Positions 1-7,824 of a stretch of 64,000 nt of DNA are shown here, piece after piece; the stretch's first letter is position 1; each line of letters opens with the position of its first letter. The notes under the pieces are model-generated. The model made no database searches and was not told the origin of the DNA. It worked only from the letters and a program-made list of their open reading frames with translations. A program made the position numbers and the translations under genes. Origin of the DNA: an uncultured Lactobacillus sp. (lineage in GTDB: Bacteria; Bacillota; Bacilli; Lactobacillales; Lactobacillaceae); the NCBI GenBank assembly GCA_937874695.1, contig CALNAJ010000027.1:186001-250000 (forward strand), written 5' to 3'.

Positions 1-232
1 CGGAATTAAAATAGGGGTTTTGTGAAAAGAAAGGAAACGGGGCTTACAATTATGATGTTACAGGTTAACCAATTGGAGTGAAAAAGAGGTGTGGCATTAT
101 CAAGCAGTTTGGATTATAGTAAGACTAGTATATTATTTCATATTATTGGCAATGTTATTTAGTGATTACTGACGTGACATGAATAACGCTTCCCGTCGTG
201 GGAAATTACCGAATAGCAAGGAGATTGATCAG
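1..232. other. Upstream noncoding stretch at window start
   Basis: No convincing gene is seen here. A possible promoter for the GGDEF gene is TTGGAT at 109–114 and TATTAT at 131–136 with a 16-base spacer; this is weak. The reading frame of the next gene is open from an ATG at 179, but that ATG has no good ribosome binding site. Confidence 0.4.
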
Positions 233-1357
233 ATGACTTGGTCAGTTTGGTTAGTACCACCAATGATCACAAGTATTTTCTTCGTCTTAGGTGTCATTAC
301 CCTATATTGGTCAATTTTAAATTGGGCGACTGCCAAGGCGGAATCACAGAACAGACCGGTTAGCATTAAAAGTATTCGAGTTGCCGTGGGGACAACTTGC
401 GCGGTGGTCTCGGTGTTTGCGTTACAGCTCATTGTGCGTGACAGCCACTTATCTTGGACTTTCACCAATTTTCAGTTAATTTTATTAATTTTTGTCGCTT
501 ATTTTCTGCAAGTACGCATTCCTTATTGGCTGATTGTACTGGCTGGGATGGCGTTCATGCTCTTTAACGGTAATATTAATCAACCCTTGTCATGGACCTA
601 TACGGGCTTATTTGTTATCTTCTATGTAGTTTCTTACGTGCAGAGTACGCACTTATGGCGGTGGCCATTTACGCGTTACGCTACCGTGGCTTTGGGTTTT
701 GCGTTACCACTGTGGTATCTAGTTAAGTTGCGGTTTAATCTGTCTTGGAGTACGTACGCCGAAGAGCTGATTAACTACATGATCCTAGTGTCGTTGATGT
801 ATGGTTACTTTAAGATTCAAGATAAGGATCGACGCATCAAGGACCGGTTATTCCAGTCAGCTAACTGGGATGCTTTGACGAAGGTTCAAAATTTTGCGGC
901 GTATGATCGCGCAATCGGTTACGAATTCCGGCGCAGTACGGCTCACGACATTGATTTATCAATGGTGATGTTTGACATCGATCACTTCAAATGTGTTAAC
1001 GATACGTATGGGCACCTGGCGGGGGATGAAGTTCTCAAACAGGTTGCCGGTACCGTGGCTAGTACATTAAAGGCCGTTGACTCCAAGATTGTTTTGTACC
1101 GAACTGGTGGGGGAGAATTCAACATTATTTTCCCAGATTATACCGTGGATAAGACTCGTGAGGTTGCCCAGCAAGTCTTCGATGCCGTGAAGAATCTGAC
1201 AATTTCGTACAACGATGTGGATATCAATGTGACGATTTCTGTGGGTGTTTCGGCGTTGAGCGTTAAGGATAGCAACCCCTTGGACTTCTACAAGCGGGTC
1301 GATGCCAACTTGTACCATTCAAAACAAAACGGGCGACAACAGATTACGGTTGGCTAA
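233..1357 (+). CDS. Membrane GGDEF-domain protein with degenerate motif
   Basis: The N-terminal half (about residues 1–190) is a run of hydrophobic segments, probably six or seven membrane spans. The C-terminal part, from about residue 205, is a GGDEF domain with the typical DIDHFKCVNDTYGH nucleotide and metal binding stretch. Active GGDEF enzymes make cyclic di-GMP from two GTP. Here the signature reads GGGEF (residues 292–296): the third position, normally Asp or Glu and needed for metal binding and catalysis, is Gly. The protein may therefore be inactive as a cyclase and act as a GTP or c-di-GMP sensor, or have another role. I chose the ATG at 233 because AAGGAG lies 10 bases upstream; the in-frame ATG at 179 lacks such a site. 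No EAL-domain gene is nearby. Domain identity is sure, activity is not. Confidence 0.85.
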   Translation: MTWSVWLVPPMITSIFFVLGVITLYWSILNWATAKAESQNRPVSIKSIRVAVGTTCAVVSVFALQLIVRDSHLSWTFTNFQLILLIFVAYFLQVRIPYWLIVLAGMAFMLFNGNINQPLSWTYTGLFVIFYVVSYVQSTHLWRWPFTRYATVALGFALPLWYLVKLRFNLSWSTYAEELINYMILVSLMYGYFKIQDKDRRIKDRLFQSANWDALTKVQNFAAYDRAIGYEFRRSTAHDIDLSMVMFDIDHFKCVNDTYGHLAGDEVLKQVAGTVASTLKAVDSKIVLYRTGGGEFNIIFPDYTVDKTREVAQQVFDAVKNLTISYNDVDINVTISVGVSALSVKDSNPLDFYKRVDANLYHSKQNGRQQITVG

Positions 1358-1457
1358 ATTTTATTTAAACTGAGCGCGAATTCGTGAAAACTAGGTGATT
1401 ATCGTGTAAAATAATCTTCTAGTTATGAAGGTTTCATGACGGATTGGAGCGATCACC

Positions 1458-1664
1458 GTGATTTTATTGTTACTTCTGTTGTTACTGCTATTCCCATTGT
1501 TGCGACTGATGTTTGGCCTGGCGGGTTGGCTGTTGGGTATTGTGGGAACTATCATTATCGGGGCCATCGTGTTTGTTGCGTTTGCGGCGTTCTTCCGATT
1601 CTTTATCGTTGCCGCATTGGTCATCGGTGGTGGCTTCTGGGCCTCACACGCCTTGTTCAGCTAG
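1458..1664 (+). CDS. Small hydrophobic membrane protein (68 aa)
   Basis: GTG start with GGAG eight bases upstream. The protein opens with an unbroken run of nine leucines and is almost wholly hydrophobic, with two likely membrane helices (residues 2–35 and 40–64) rich in Gly, Ala, Ile and Phe. I do not recognise a family. It follows the GGDEF gene by 100 bases on the same strand and ends just before a strong terminator, so it may be co-transcribed with it. Function unknown. The codons are plausible for a real gene, but its low complexity leaves some doubt. Confidence 0.6.
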   Translation: MILLLLLLLLLFPLLRLMFGLAGWLLGIVGTIIIGAIVFVAFAAFFRFFIVAALVIGGGFWASHALFS

Positions 1665-1702
1665 TCTAGACCACCAGTATCATCTAAAATTTATAATTGT
1701 GA

Positions 1703-1738
1703 AGCGCTCAGGACGATTGTGTTCTGAGCGCTTTGTCT
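1703..1738 (+). terminator. Intrinsic terminator after small membrane gene
   Basis: Stem AGCGCTCAG(G/A)AC with its complement at 1721–1732, a six-base loop and a T-rich tail. Confidence 0.75.
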
Positions 1739-1761
1739 GTCTAAGCGGGGTACCGTTGGTA

Positions 1762-1795
1762 TAAAAAAAGCCGCGACACTGGTCGGGGCTTTCTA
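1762..1795 (-). terminator. Intrinsic terminator of the minus-strand hypothetical gene
   Basis: Read on the minus strand, AGCCCCGA and TCGCGGCT pair with one mismatch around AGTG-type loop sequence, followed by seven T. It lies just beyond the stop of the gene that ends at 1805. Confidence 0.7.
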
Positions 1796-1804
1796 GACGG
1801 TTCG

Positions 1805-2134
1805 CTATTCAAATGACATTTCTACGAGGTAGGTGTGTTCACTCGTGACGTAACCGGTGGTAATCCAGACTTGTTGGTAATCGAGCTTCGAACTGTTTGT
1901 CCGTTCAAAGAAGTCATCCAACAAGTCGCCATTCTTGGCTAGAAAATCAGCACCCATGCGGTTGACCAGGAGGTTGTTCTCCGGGAAATAAATATCGGCG
2001 TTAGCCACTGGAACCGTATCGGGAACCCCGACGCTCACAACATTGCTGTTGGGTTGGGGAATGAAGTTAACCTTGTCTTGGTGTCGGTGAATGTATGATA
2101 AAACGTTATAGATCGAATCTGAGTTGCTCGCCAC
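1805..2134 (-). CDS. Hypothetical protein, 109 aa
   Basis: The frame is open from an ATG at 2170, but GAAGGGAGA sits nine bases before the GTG at 2134, and a TACAAT -10-like hexamer lies inside the longer version. I therefore take GTG 2134 as the start. The product is soluble-looking, has no membrane span or signal peptide, and shows no motif I recognise. It stands alone between two plus-strand units and has its own terminator. Function unknown. Confidence 0.6.
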   Translation of the reverse strand: MASNSDSIYNVLSYIHRHQDKVNFIPQPNSNVVSVGVPDTVPVANADIYFPENNLLVNRMGADFLAKNGDLLDDFFERTNSSKLDYQQVWITTGYVTSEHTYLVEMSFE

Positions 2135-2214
2135 AGTTCTGTTCTCCCTTCGATGTCTATATTGTAACAAATATTTTCAGGTTTACCAGTGCTTCGCTAA
2201 GAGATAATCAGTTA

Positions 2215-2242
2215 TTGCAAACCAATTTCAGGCGAGTATAAT
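2215..2242 (+). promoter_or_regulatory. Promoter of the ABC exporter operon
   Basis: TTGCAA at 2215–2220 and a perfect TATAAT at 2237–2242, separated by 16 bases. Transcription would start near 2249, about 55 bases before the first exporter gene. Confidence 0.6.
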
Positions 2243-2303
2243 TGTCGCATATGTAGTTTATATAGTTTCCAGAGAGCAAATAGAGAAAGAGGGTCAAAAT
2301 TCA

Positions 2304-4037
2304 ATGATGCGACTTGCCCGTAAACACTTGGACTGGTGGGCAGTGGTCCTTGCTGTGGGTTTTATGATCATTCAAGTTATCTGTGATCTTTCGTTGCCAA
2401 CGCTAACCTCCGATATTATTGACAAAGGGATTGCGCAAAACGACATTGGTTACATCTGGCAGACCGGTGGGAAAATGCTCCTGCTGAGTTTTATCGGGGT
2501 GTTAGGGTCCGCAGGTAACGTTTACTATGCGGCAACCCAATCACAGAAGATGGGCCAACGAATTCGATCATCACTGTTTAAGAAAGTAACATTCTCCTCG
2601 ACCGAGGAATTTGAAACGGTCGGGAATGCCTCACTGATTACGCGGACGACCAACGACGTGGTTCAGATTCAAAACGTCATGGTGCAGATGTTGCGGATGA
2701 TGTTGATGGCACCAATTATGTTGATTGGGGCCGGGGTATTGGCTTACGTTAAGAGCCCTAAATTAACGCTGGTCTTCTTGGTGGCGTTACCGGTACTGGC
2801 TATCTTTACCGGAGTCATCATGTATTTTGCTGTGCCCTTATTTAAGAGCTTACAGAAGAAAATCGACCGGATTAACCTGACGTTCCGTGAAGGGTTGACC
2901 GGGGTCCGGGTTATTCGGGCATTTAACCAAGATCAGTTTGAACAAGACCGGTTTGAAGGGGCTAACCAAGATTACACCCAGACCGGGATCAAAGTGTTCA
3001 TGATTGTTTCCTTAATGTTCCCAATTATTACCTTGATTATCAGTGGGACCAACATTGGTATTGTATGGTATGGAGGACAATTGATTGCGAGTCAATCGAT
3101 GGCCGTCGGGAACATGGTGGCATTCATGACTTATGCCACGCAGATTCTGATTAGCTTTATGATGGTTTCTATGATCTTCGTCTTCGTTCCCCGGGCTCAA
3201 GCGTCCGCTGCACGGATCAACGAAGTCATGGACTTGAAGTCAAAGATTACGGATGATGATCAACCCGCTAGCTTGACGGATGAAGCCGCCAGCCTGACCT
3301 TTGACCACGTGAACTTTCGTTACACTGGTGCCGAGGAATTGGCGCTGACCGACGTGAACTTCAGTGCAACGGCCGGCCAGACGGTGGCGATTATTGGGGG
3401 GACTGGTTCTGGGAAATCCACACTGGTTAACCTGATTCCACGGTTGTTCGATCCCGAGAGTGGGCAGATTCGCCTGAACGGGACCGCACTGACCGCCGTG
3501 AGCCAACACGACATTCACGGGGCCATTTCGATTACCCAGCAGAAGGCTGTGCTGTTCTCCGGTACGATTCGGAGCAACATGGTCTACGGGATGCCGGACG
3601 CTACGGACGACCAAATTTGGCATGCCTTAGACGTGGCCCAAGCCAGCGACTTCGTTAAAGAAGAGGGTGGCTTGGACGCAACCGTTGAACAAGATGGGGA
3701 TAACTTCTCCGGTGGACAACGGCAACGGCTGGTCATTGCGCGGACAATTCTGAAGCGCGCCAGTGTCTACATCTTTGACGATTCTTTCTCTGCTTTGGAC
3801 TTCAAGACCGATTCCTTACTGCGGCAAGATCTGCGGAAAGATGAGCAGGTTCAAAATGGGGTCACGGTTATTGTCGCACAACGGGTTTCCACCGTTGCCG
3901 ATGCCGACCTGATCTTAGTCATCGATGGTGGGAAGATCGTGGGTCAAGGCACACACGATGAACTCAAGGCTACCAACAAGACGTACCAAGAAATTCTGGA
4001 CTCACAACTCCGAAAGGGGGAAGTCGTCGATGCGTAA
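2304..4037 (+). CDS. ABC exporter half-transporter, degenerate-site subunit
   Basis: A 577-residue half-transporter: an exporter-type membrane domain with about six spans (residues 12–300) followed by an ATPase domain. Walker A is GGTGSGKST near residue 366 and the signature is FSGGQ. The Walker B end reads FDDSFSALD, with Asp in place of the catalytic Glu, and the switch position reads VAQRVST, with Gln in place of His. These changes mark the non-catalytic site of heterodimeric exporters such as LmrCD, BmrCD and TM287/288. The next gene starts before this one ends and supplies the intact Walker B and His switch. The pair probably exports drugs, lipids or peptides; the substrate cannot be read from sequence. 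An ATG three bases downstream (2307) is an equally possible start. Confidence 0.9.
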   Translation: MMRLARKHLDWWAVVLAVGFMIIQVICDLSLPTLTSDIIDKGIAQNDIGYIWQTGGKMLLLSFIGVLGSAGNVYYAATQSQKMGQRIRSSLFKKVTFSSTEEFETVGNASLITRTTNDVVQIQNVMVQMLRMMLMAPIMLIGAGVLAYVKSPKLTLVFLVALPVLAIFTGVIMYFAVPLFKSLQKKIDRINLTFREGLTGVRVIRAFNQDQFEQDRFEGANQDYTQTGIKVFMIVSLMFPIITLIISGTNIGIVWYGGQLIASQSMAVGNMVAFMTYATQILISFMMVSMIFVFVPRAQASAARINEVMDLKSKITDDDQPASLTDEAASLTFDHVNFRYTGAEELALTDVNFSATAGQTVAIIGGTGSGKSTLVNLIPRLFDPESGQIRLNGTALTAVSQHDIHGAISITQQKAVLFSGTIRSNMVYGMPDATDDQIWHALDVAQASDFVKEEGGLDATVEQDGDNFSGGQRQRLVIARTILKRASVYIFDDSFSALDFKTDSLLRQDLRKDEQVQNGVTVIVAQRVSTVADADLILVIDGGKIVGQGTHDELKATNKTYQEILDSQLRKGEVVDA

Positions 4038-5871
4038 TGGACGTGGATCTGTAACAAAACAACGGCCACAAAGTTTCTGGGGCACGACGATTCGGCTCTT
4101 CCGTTACATGGGCCGCTGGATTCCAGGAATTGTGATTGTGTTAATTTTTGCTGCAATTGCTGTTGTTTTACAAATAAAGACCCCTAAAATTTTAGGGAAA
4201 GCGACTACTGAACTCTTTAAAGGTGTGATGAAGGGCCAAGCCGAATTAAAGGCGGGGATTCCGATTCACAGCTTACCAGTGAACTTTGACAAAATTGGTC
4301 AAATCTTACTGGTCGTGGGAATCATGTACGCCGCCGCTGCAGTCTTCAACGTTTTCCAACAGGTTATCATGAACTGGATCGCACAGAAGGTCGTGTACCA
4401 ACTTCGGGGCGACTTAAAGCGGAAGATGCAACACCTGCCAATCAGTTATTACGATACCCATAGTAACGGGGACTTGATGTCTCGGATGGCTAACGATATG
4501 GATAACATTGGGGGCACGCTCCAACAGACACTGTCACAAATGGTGACGAGTGTCCTGACATTCTTCGGGGTCCTCTACATGATGCTGACCATTAGTGGCT
4601 GGCTGACGTTAGTGGCTCTGATCTCAGTACCATTGAGTTTAATTGTTGTCATGGTCGTGGCGCCAAAGTCACAACGTTTCTTTGCCAGTCAACAGAAGAA
4701 CTTGGGGTTACTGAACGATACGGTTGAGGAGACTTACGCGGGTCATACCGTTGTGAAGACGTTCAACCGGGAACAAGCTACGCAGGAACAATTCGAAAAG
4801 CACAACCGGAAGTATTACCAATCAGCTTGGAAGGCGCAATTTGTCTCCAGCTTGATCTTCCCGTTGATGAACTTTGTGAAGAACTTGGACTACCTGGCCG
4901 TTGCCGTTATTGGTGGGATTCAGGTTGCTAATGGGCAAGTTAGCTTGGGGAACGTGCAAGCCTTCCTGCAATATACCAATCAATTCTCACAACCATTGAC
5001 GCAGATGGCCAACTTGACCAACACGATTCAGGCGACGATTGCGTCCGCCGAACGGGTCTTTGCGGTCTTAGATGAAACGGACATGGATGAATCCGCCGAT
5101 GCTGCCTTACCAGAGCACACGGCCGATGCCGGCAACGTCATCGAATTTGATAACGTGGCCTTCCAATACGATCCTAAGAATCCGCTGATTGAGGACTTCA
5201 ATCTGAAGGTCAAACCGGGTGAAATGGTCGCTATTGTTGGGCCGACCGGTGCTGGGAAGACGACCATCATTAACTTGTTGGAACGCTTCTACGATGTCGG
5301 TTCTGGTCAGATCAAGTACCGTGGTGAAAATACCAACGGTGTCGCTCGGGCCGAGTTGCGGAAACATTTCGCGATGGTGCTGCAAGATACCTGGATCTTC
5401 ACCGGGTCCATCTTCGATAACATTCGCTATGGGCGTGAGAACGCCACCGAAGAAGAGGTTTACGCGGCAGCCAAGGCGGCTCACGCGGACACCTTCATTC
5501 GCCAGTTACCGGATGGCTATGACACGGTGCTGAACGAAGCTGCGACGAATATTTCCCAAGGACAACGTCAATTGTTGACGATTGCCCGGGCCTTCGTGGC
5601 CGATCCAGATGTTTTGATCCTGGATGAAGCGACGAGTTCGGTCGATACCCGGACGGAAATGTTGATCCAACACGCGATGGAACGCTTATTGGCGGGCCGG
5701 ACCAGCTTCGTGGTGGCGCACCGTTTGTCCACGATTCAAAACGCGGAAAACATTGTGGTCATGAACCATGGGCACATTGTTGAAACGGGGAACCACGACA
5801 GCTTGTTGGCCGCCGATGGTTTCTACGCCGACCTCTACAACAGTCAATTCGCCGGCAACAACTTGGCTTAA
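4030..5871 (+). CDS. ABC exporter half-transporter, catalytic subunit
   Basis: Partner of the preceding gene, 613 residues. Six membrane spans are followed by an ATPase domain with Walker A GPTGAGKTT (about residue 404), Walker B ILDEATSSVD (catalytic Glu near 533) and an intact switch His in VVAHRLST (about 564). Its signature reads ISQGQ instead of LSGGQ, the usual complementary defect in heterodimers where one composite site is degenerate. The frame runs in from 3925, but the ATG at 4030 overlaps the upstream stop by eight bases and is preceded by AAAGGGGG, so it is the start. Tight overlap implies translational coupling and equal subunit supply. It is the last gene before a repeat element. 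Confidence 0.92.
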   Translation: MRNGRGSVTKQRPQSFWGTTIRLFRYMGRWIPGIVIVLIFAAIAVVLQIKTPKILGKATTELFKGVMKGQAELKAGIPIHSLPVNFDKIGQILLVVGIMYAAAAVFNVFQQVIMNWIAQKVVYQLRGDLKRKMQHLPISYYDTHSNGDLMSRMANDMDNIGGTLQQTLSQMVTSVLTFFGVLYMMLTISGWLTLVALISVPLSLIVVMVVAPKSQRFFASQQKNLGLLNDTVEETYAGHTVVKTFNREQATQEQFEKHNRKYYQSAWKAQFVSSLIFPLMNFVKNLDYLAVAVIGGIQVANGQVSLGNVQAFLQYTNQFSQPLTQMANLTNTIQATIASAERVFAVLDETDMDESADAALPEHTADAGNVIEFDNVAFQYDPKNPLIEDFNLKVKPGEMVAIVGPTGAGKTTIINLLERFYDVGSGQIKYRGENTNGVARAELRKHFAMVLQDTWIFTGSIFDNIRYGRENATEEEVYAAAKAAHADTFIRQLPDGYDTVLNEAATNISQGQRQLLTIARAFVADPDVLILDEATSSVDTRTEMLIQHAMERLLAGRTSFVVAHRLSTIQNAENIVVMNHGHIVETGNHDSLLAADGFYADLYNSQFAGNNLA

Positions 5872-5879
5872 CGTCTTAG

Positions 5880-6115
5880 TATTGTAACCAATAGTCGAGT
5901 CGCCTCGGTGACCAGAAATTCCGCCTGCTGTGGGGACCGCCTGCAGCCGAAGGGCGGGCTTCCGGCTCGGTTTGGAACCTCGCGAAGATCATGCGAGTTT
6001 CCAAACGCGTCCCGTGGTGTAAGGCCGGGAGAAAGCAATCGCCCGGTCTAACGCCACCGTCACGGCTGGCTACATTCCTGGTCACCTTCGACTCATGCAA
6101 CTGTTGGTTGCAATA
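5880..6115 (+). repeat. Three-armed palindromic repeat, copy A
   Basis: Core about 5899–6092, in forward orientation. Outer stem: GGTGACCAG (5907–5915) with CTGGTCACC (6078–6086). Arm 1 runs through CTGCAGCCGAAG and CTTCCGGCT, arm 2 pairs GGTTTGGAA with TTTCCAAAC, arm 3 pairs GTAAGGCCGGG with CCCGGTCTAAC. The flanks prolong the stem with site-specific sequence: TATTGTAACCAATAGT on the left and its near complement ACTGTTGGTTGCAATA on the right. It lies between the exporter stop and a terminator at 6212, so it may be transcribed in the exporter 3' region. The short frames inside it are not genes. Confidence 0.9.
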
Positions 6116-6211
6116 GTGGAGCAGCGTTTAGCACCGTTTGATTTTCAGCGAATTATCTGTGCGTGGTGTCTAGCACAACGTTCGTTGATTAGCATTTGAA
6201 TTTTAAAAGTG

Positions 6212-6246
6212 AGAGGCTGTGGACAGCAATGTCCGCGGCCTCTTTT
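6212..6246 (+). terminator. Intrinsic terminator after repeat copy A
   Basis: GAGGCTGTGGACA pairs with TGTCCGCGGCCTC, apart from one T·G-type mismatch, and is followed by TTTT. Probably ends exporter transcripts. Confidence 0.7.
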
Positions 6247-6359
6247 GCGTTTTTCGTTGCGTGAAGTGGGAAGCAATCCGTTAAGTTTTTATAATCCAGT
6301 GGCCGGCGCGGCCGGTTCCGGGGTAGAATGAATGTAGAGAGAAAGTTGAGGCGGTAGGA

Positions 6360-7370
6360 ATGACGTATCCACAAACAAAAGCAGCGTTGCAGCGGTTGCT
6401 CACCGACGGGATTGTACCCGGGGTTAGCTATGCCTTTATCGATGGCGATCGGGTCGAGACCGGTGAAATGGGGCAGGCGGCGTTGGTGCCACACTCAGAA
6501 ATTCTGCGGCCCCGGATGGTCTATGACGTGGCATCGCTGACCAAGGTCGTGGGGACGTTAAGCGTGACGTTGCAGCTCCTGGCTCAGGGACGGTTGCGAT
6601 TGACCGATAGTGTTAGCGACTGGTTACCGGCATGGCAGGATCGGCGGGTGACGATTCGTCACTTGTTGACGCATACGTCCGGTATCATTGGCTATATCCC
6701 CAACCGCAATCAGTTATCGGCACCCGATTTGACGGCGGCACTCCTGCGATTACACGTGGGACCGACCTTCAACCGGAAGATGGTCTATGCCGACGTGAAT
6801 TATATTTTCATGGGGTGGATCGTCGAACGGATACTTGGCGAGCCAATCCAAGTTGCCGCCCAACACCGTGTGTTGACGCCATTGGGCATGATACACAGCA
6901 CATTTACCCCGCAAAATGCCAGCCAATGTGTGCCGACAGCGGTGACACGTGAACGCGGCTTGATTCGCGGGGCCGTCCACGATCCCAAGGGGTACGTGTT
7001 ACAGCGACGTTGTGGCTCGGCCGGTCTATTTAGCACGGCCCGTGACCTGGCGACATTCTGTCAGGCCTACCTGTACCCCGAAAAGGTAGCGGGCGTGTTG
7101 CCACCAACGTGGATTCACCGGTTGACGGCGGATTGGACGCCAAATGGTCAGGCCAACCGTTCACTGGGGTGGGCACTGACCGCGTCGCAGTGGCCGACCG
7201 CCCATCGAATTATCTGGCACTCAGGCTTTACCGGGCCTTATCTCGTCATCGACCAAGAGGCCAAACAGGCAATGGTTTTCCTAACTAATCGCGTGCATCC
7301 CGTGGCCCCCAATCTGCCATATCTGGATCAGCGAAATGCCGTGATTGGCACTTATTTGGCTGAAAAATAA
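6360..7370 (+). CDS. Serine hydrolase, beta-lactamase/PBP-like family
   Basis: A 336-residue protein of the class C beta-lactamase-related family. The SxxK motif is seen as SLTK (about residue 60), with the family context YDVASLTK. The YxN-type motif reads YADVNYIFMG (near 141), with Asp where Asn is classical, a form often seen in lactobacillar esterase-like members. The third motif is HSG in IWHSGFTG (near 287). There is no signal peptide or membrane span, so it probably acts in the cytoplasm or at its inner face, as an esterase, peptidase or amidase rather than an antibiotic-resistance enzyme. ATG start with a purine-rich GAGGCGGTAGGA directly upstream. Monocistronic, flanked on both sides by repeat copies. 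Confidence 0.85.
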   Translation: MTYPQTKAALQRLLTDGIVPGVSYAFIDGDRVETGEMGQAALVPHSEILRPRMVYDVASLTKVVGTLSVTLQLLAQGRLRLTDSVSDWLPAWQDRRVTIRHLLTHTSGIIGYIPNRNQLSAPDLTAALLRLHVGPTFNRKMVYADVNYIFMGWIVERILGEPIQVAAQHRVLTPLGMIHSTFTPQNASQCVPTAVTRERGLIRGAVHDPKGYVLQRRCGSAGLFSTARDLATFCQAYLYPEKVAGVLPPTWIHRLTADWTPNGQANRSLGWALTASQWPTAHRIIWHSGFTGPYLVIDQEAKQAMVFLTNRVHPVAPNLPYLDQRNAVIGTYLAEK

Positions 7371-7371
7371 G

Positions 7372-7619
7372 GTGAAAACTGTCGCCTGCGGCTGTCAGGG
7401 GTTCTGCCGCTGTGGGGACCGCCTGCAGCCTAAGAGCGGGCTTCCAGCTCGGTTTGAAACCTCACCCAAGTTCAGGTGAGTTTCCAAACGCGTCCCACGG
7501 CGTAAGGCCGGGAAGAACCAAGCGTCCGGTCTAACGCCGTCGTCACGGCTGGCGCCACCCCTGACCGCCTCCGGCTTAGCTAGTTTTTAAGCTAAACCTT
7601 GGCCAAAGCAAGTTTTCAC
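7372..7619 (+). repeat. Three-armed palindromic repeat, copy B
   Basis: Forward orientation; core 7381–7580. Outer stem GTCAGGGGT with ACCCCTGAC. Arm 3 pairs GTAAGGCCGGG with the CCGGTCTAAC side. The outermost ends are GTGAAAACT (7372–7380) and AGTTTTCAC (7611–7619), a perfect nine-base inverted repeat. The right half carries about 30 extra bases, which form their own TTAGC/GCTAA hairpin. It starts two bases after the hydrolase stop codon. Confidence 0.9.
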
Positions 7620-7688
7620 TCAGACTGAGGTTAATCTCGAACTCTACAGGAGTTTAGCCGAAATAGATAGCAATCTGCTCATAGAAAC

Positions 7689-7733
7689 AAAAATTGCGTT
7701 GGACCAACGATAAACGTTGATCCAGCGCAATTT
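7689..7733. terminator. Bidirectional terminator between convergent genes
   Basis: A long near-perfect palindrome (AAATTGCGTTGGACCAACG with its complement, TAAA-type loop), with A-rich and T-rich flanks on either side. It can stop both the plus-strand hydrolase transcript and the minus-strand murT–gatD transcript. Confidence 0.8.
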
Positions 7734-7761
7734 TAGCATGCTATTGATTATTGAATTTAAC

Positions 7762-7824
7762 GTGTGAAGCCAAGTGGGCCCATAGCAGCTGGAATTTCTG
7801 GCAGCCGCAGGCGATGGTTCACAC
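7762..7824 (-). repeat. Internally deleted remnant of the palindromic repeat (copy I)
   Basis: CCCATAGCAGC, then TCTGGCAGCCGCAGGCGA matches the right end of the reverse-oriented full copies near 43.9, 58.9 and 62.0 kb. The left two thirds are missing. The ends GTGTGAA (7762–7768) and TTCACAC (7818–7824) still form an inverted repeat. It touches the stop codon of gatD. Confidence 0.75.

Noticed and set aside
1391..1624. Minus-strand frame opposite the small membrane gene
   Set aside because: Low-complexity Asn-rich shadow of the leucine-rich gene with no start signals.
6301..6315. GGCCGGCGCGGCCGG before the serine hydrolase as an operator
   Set aside because: It is not a true palindrome, occurs once, and could be a chance GC-rich hairpin.
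6360..7370. Antibiotic-degrading beta-lactamase
   Set aside because: No signal peptide and an altered second motif; the family includes many esterases and peptidases.
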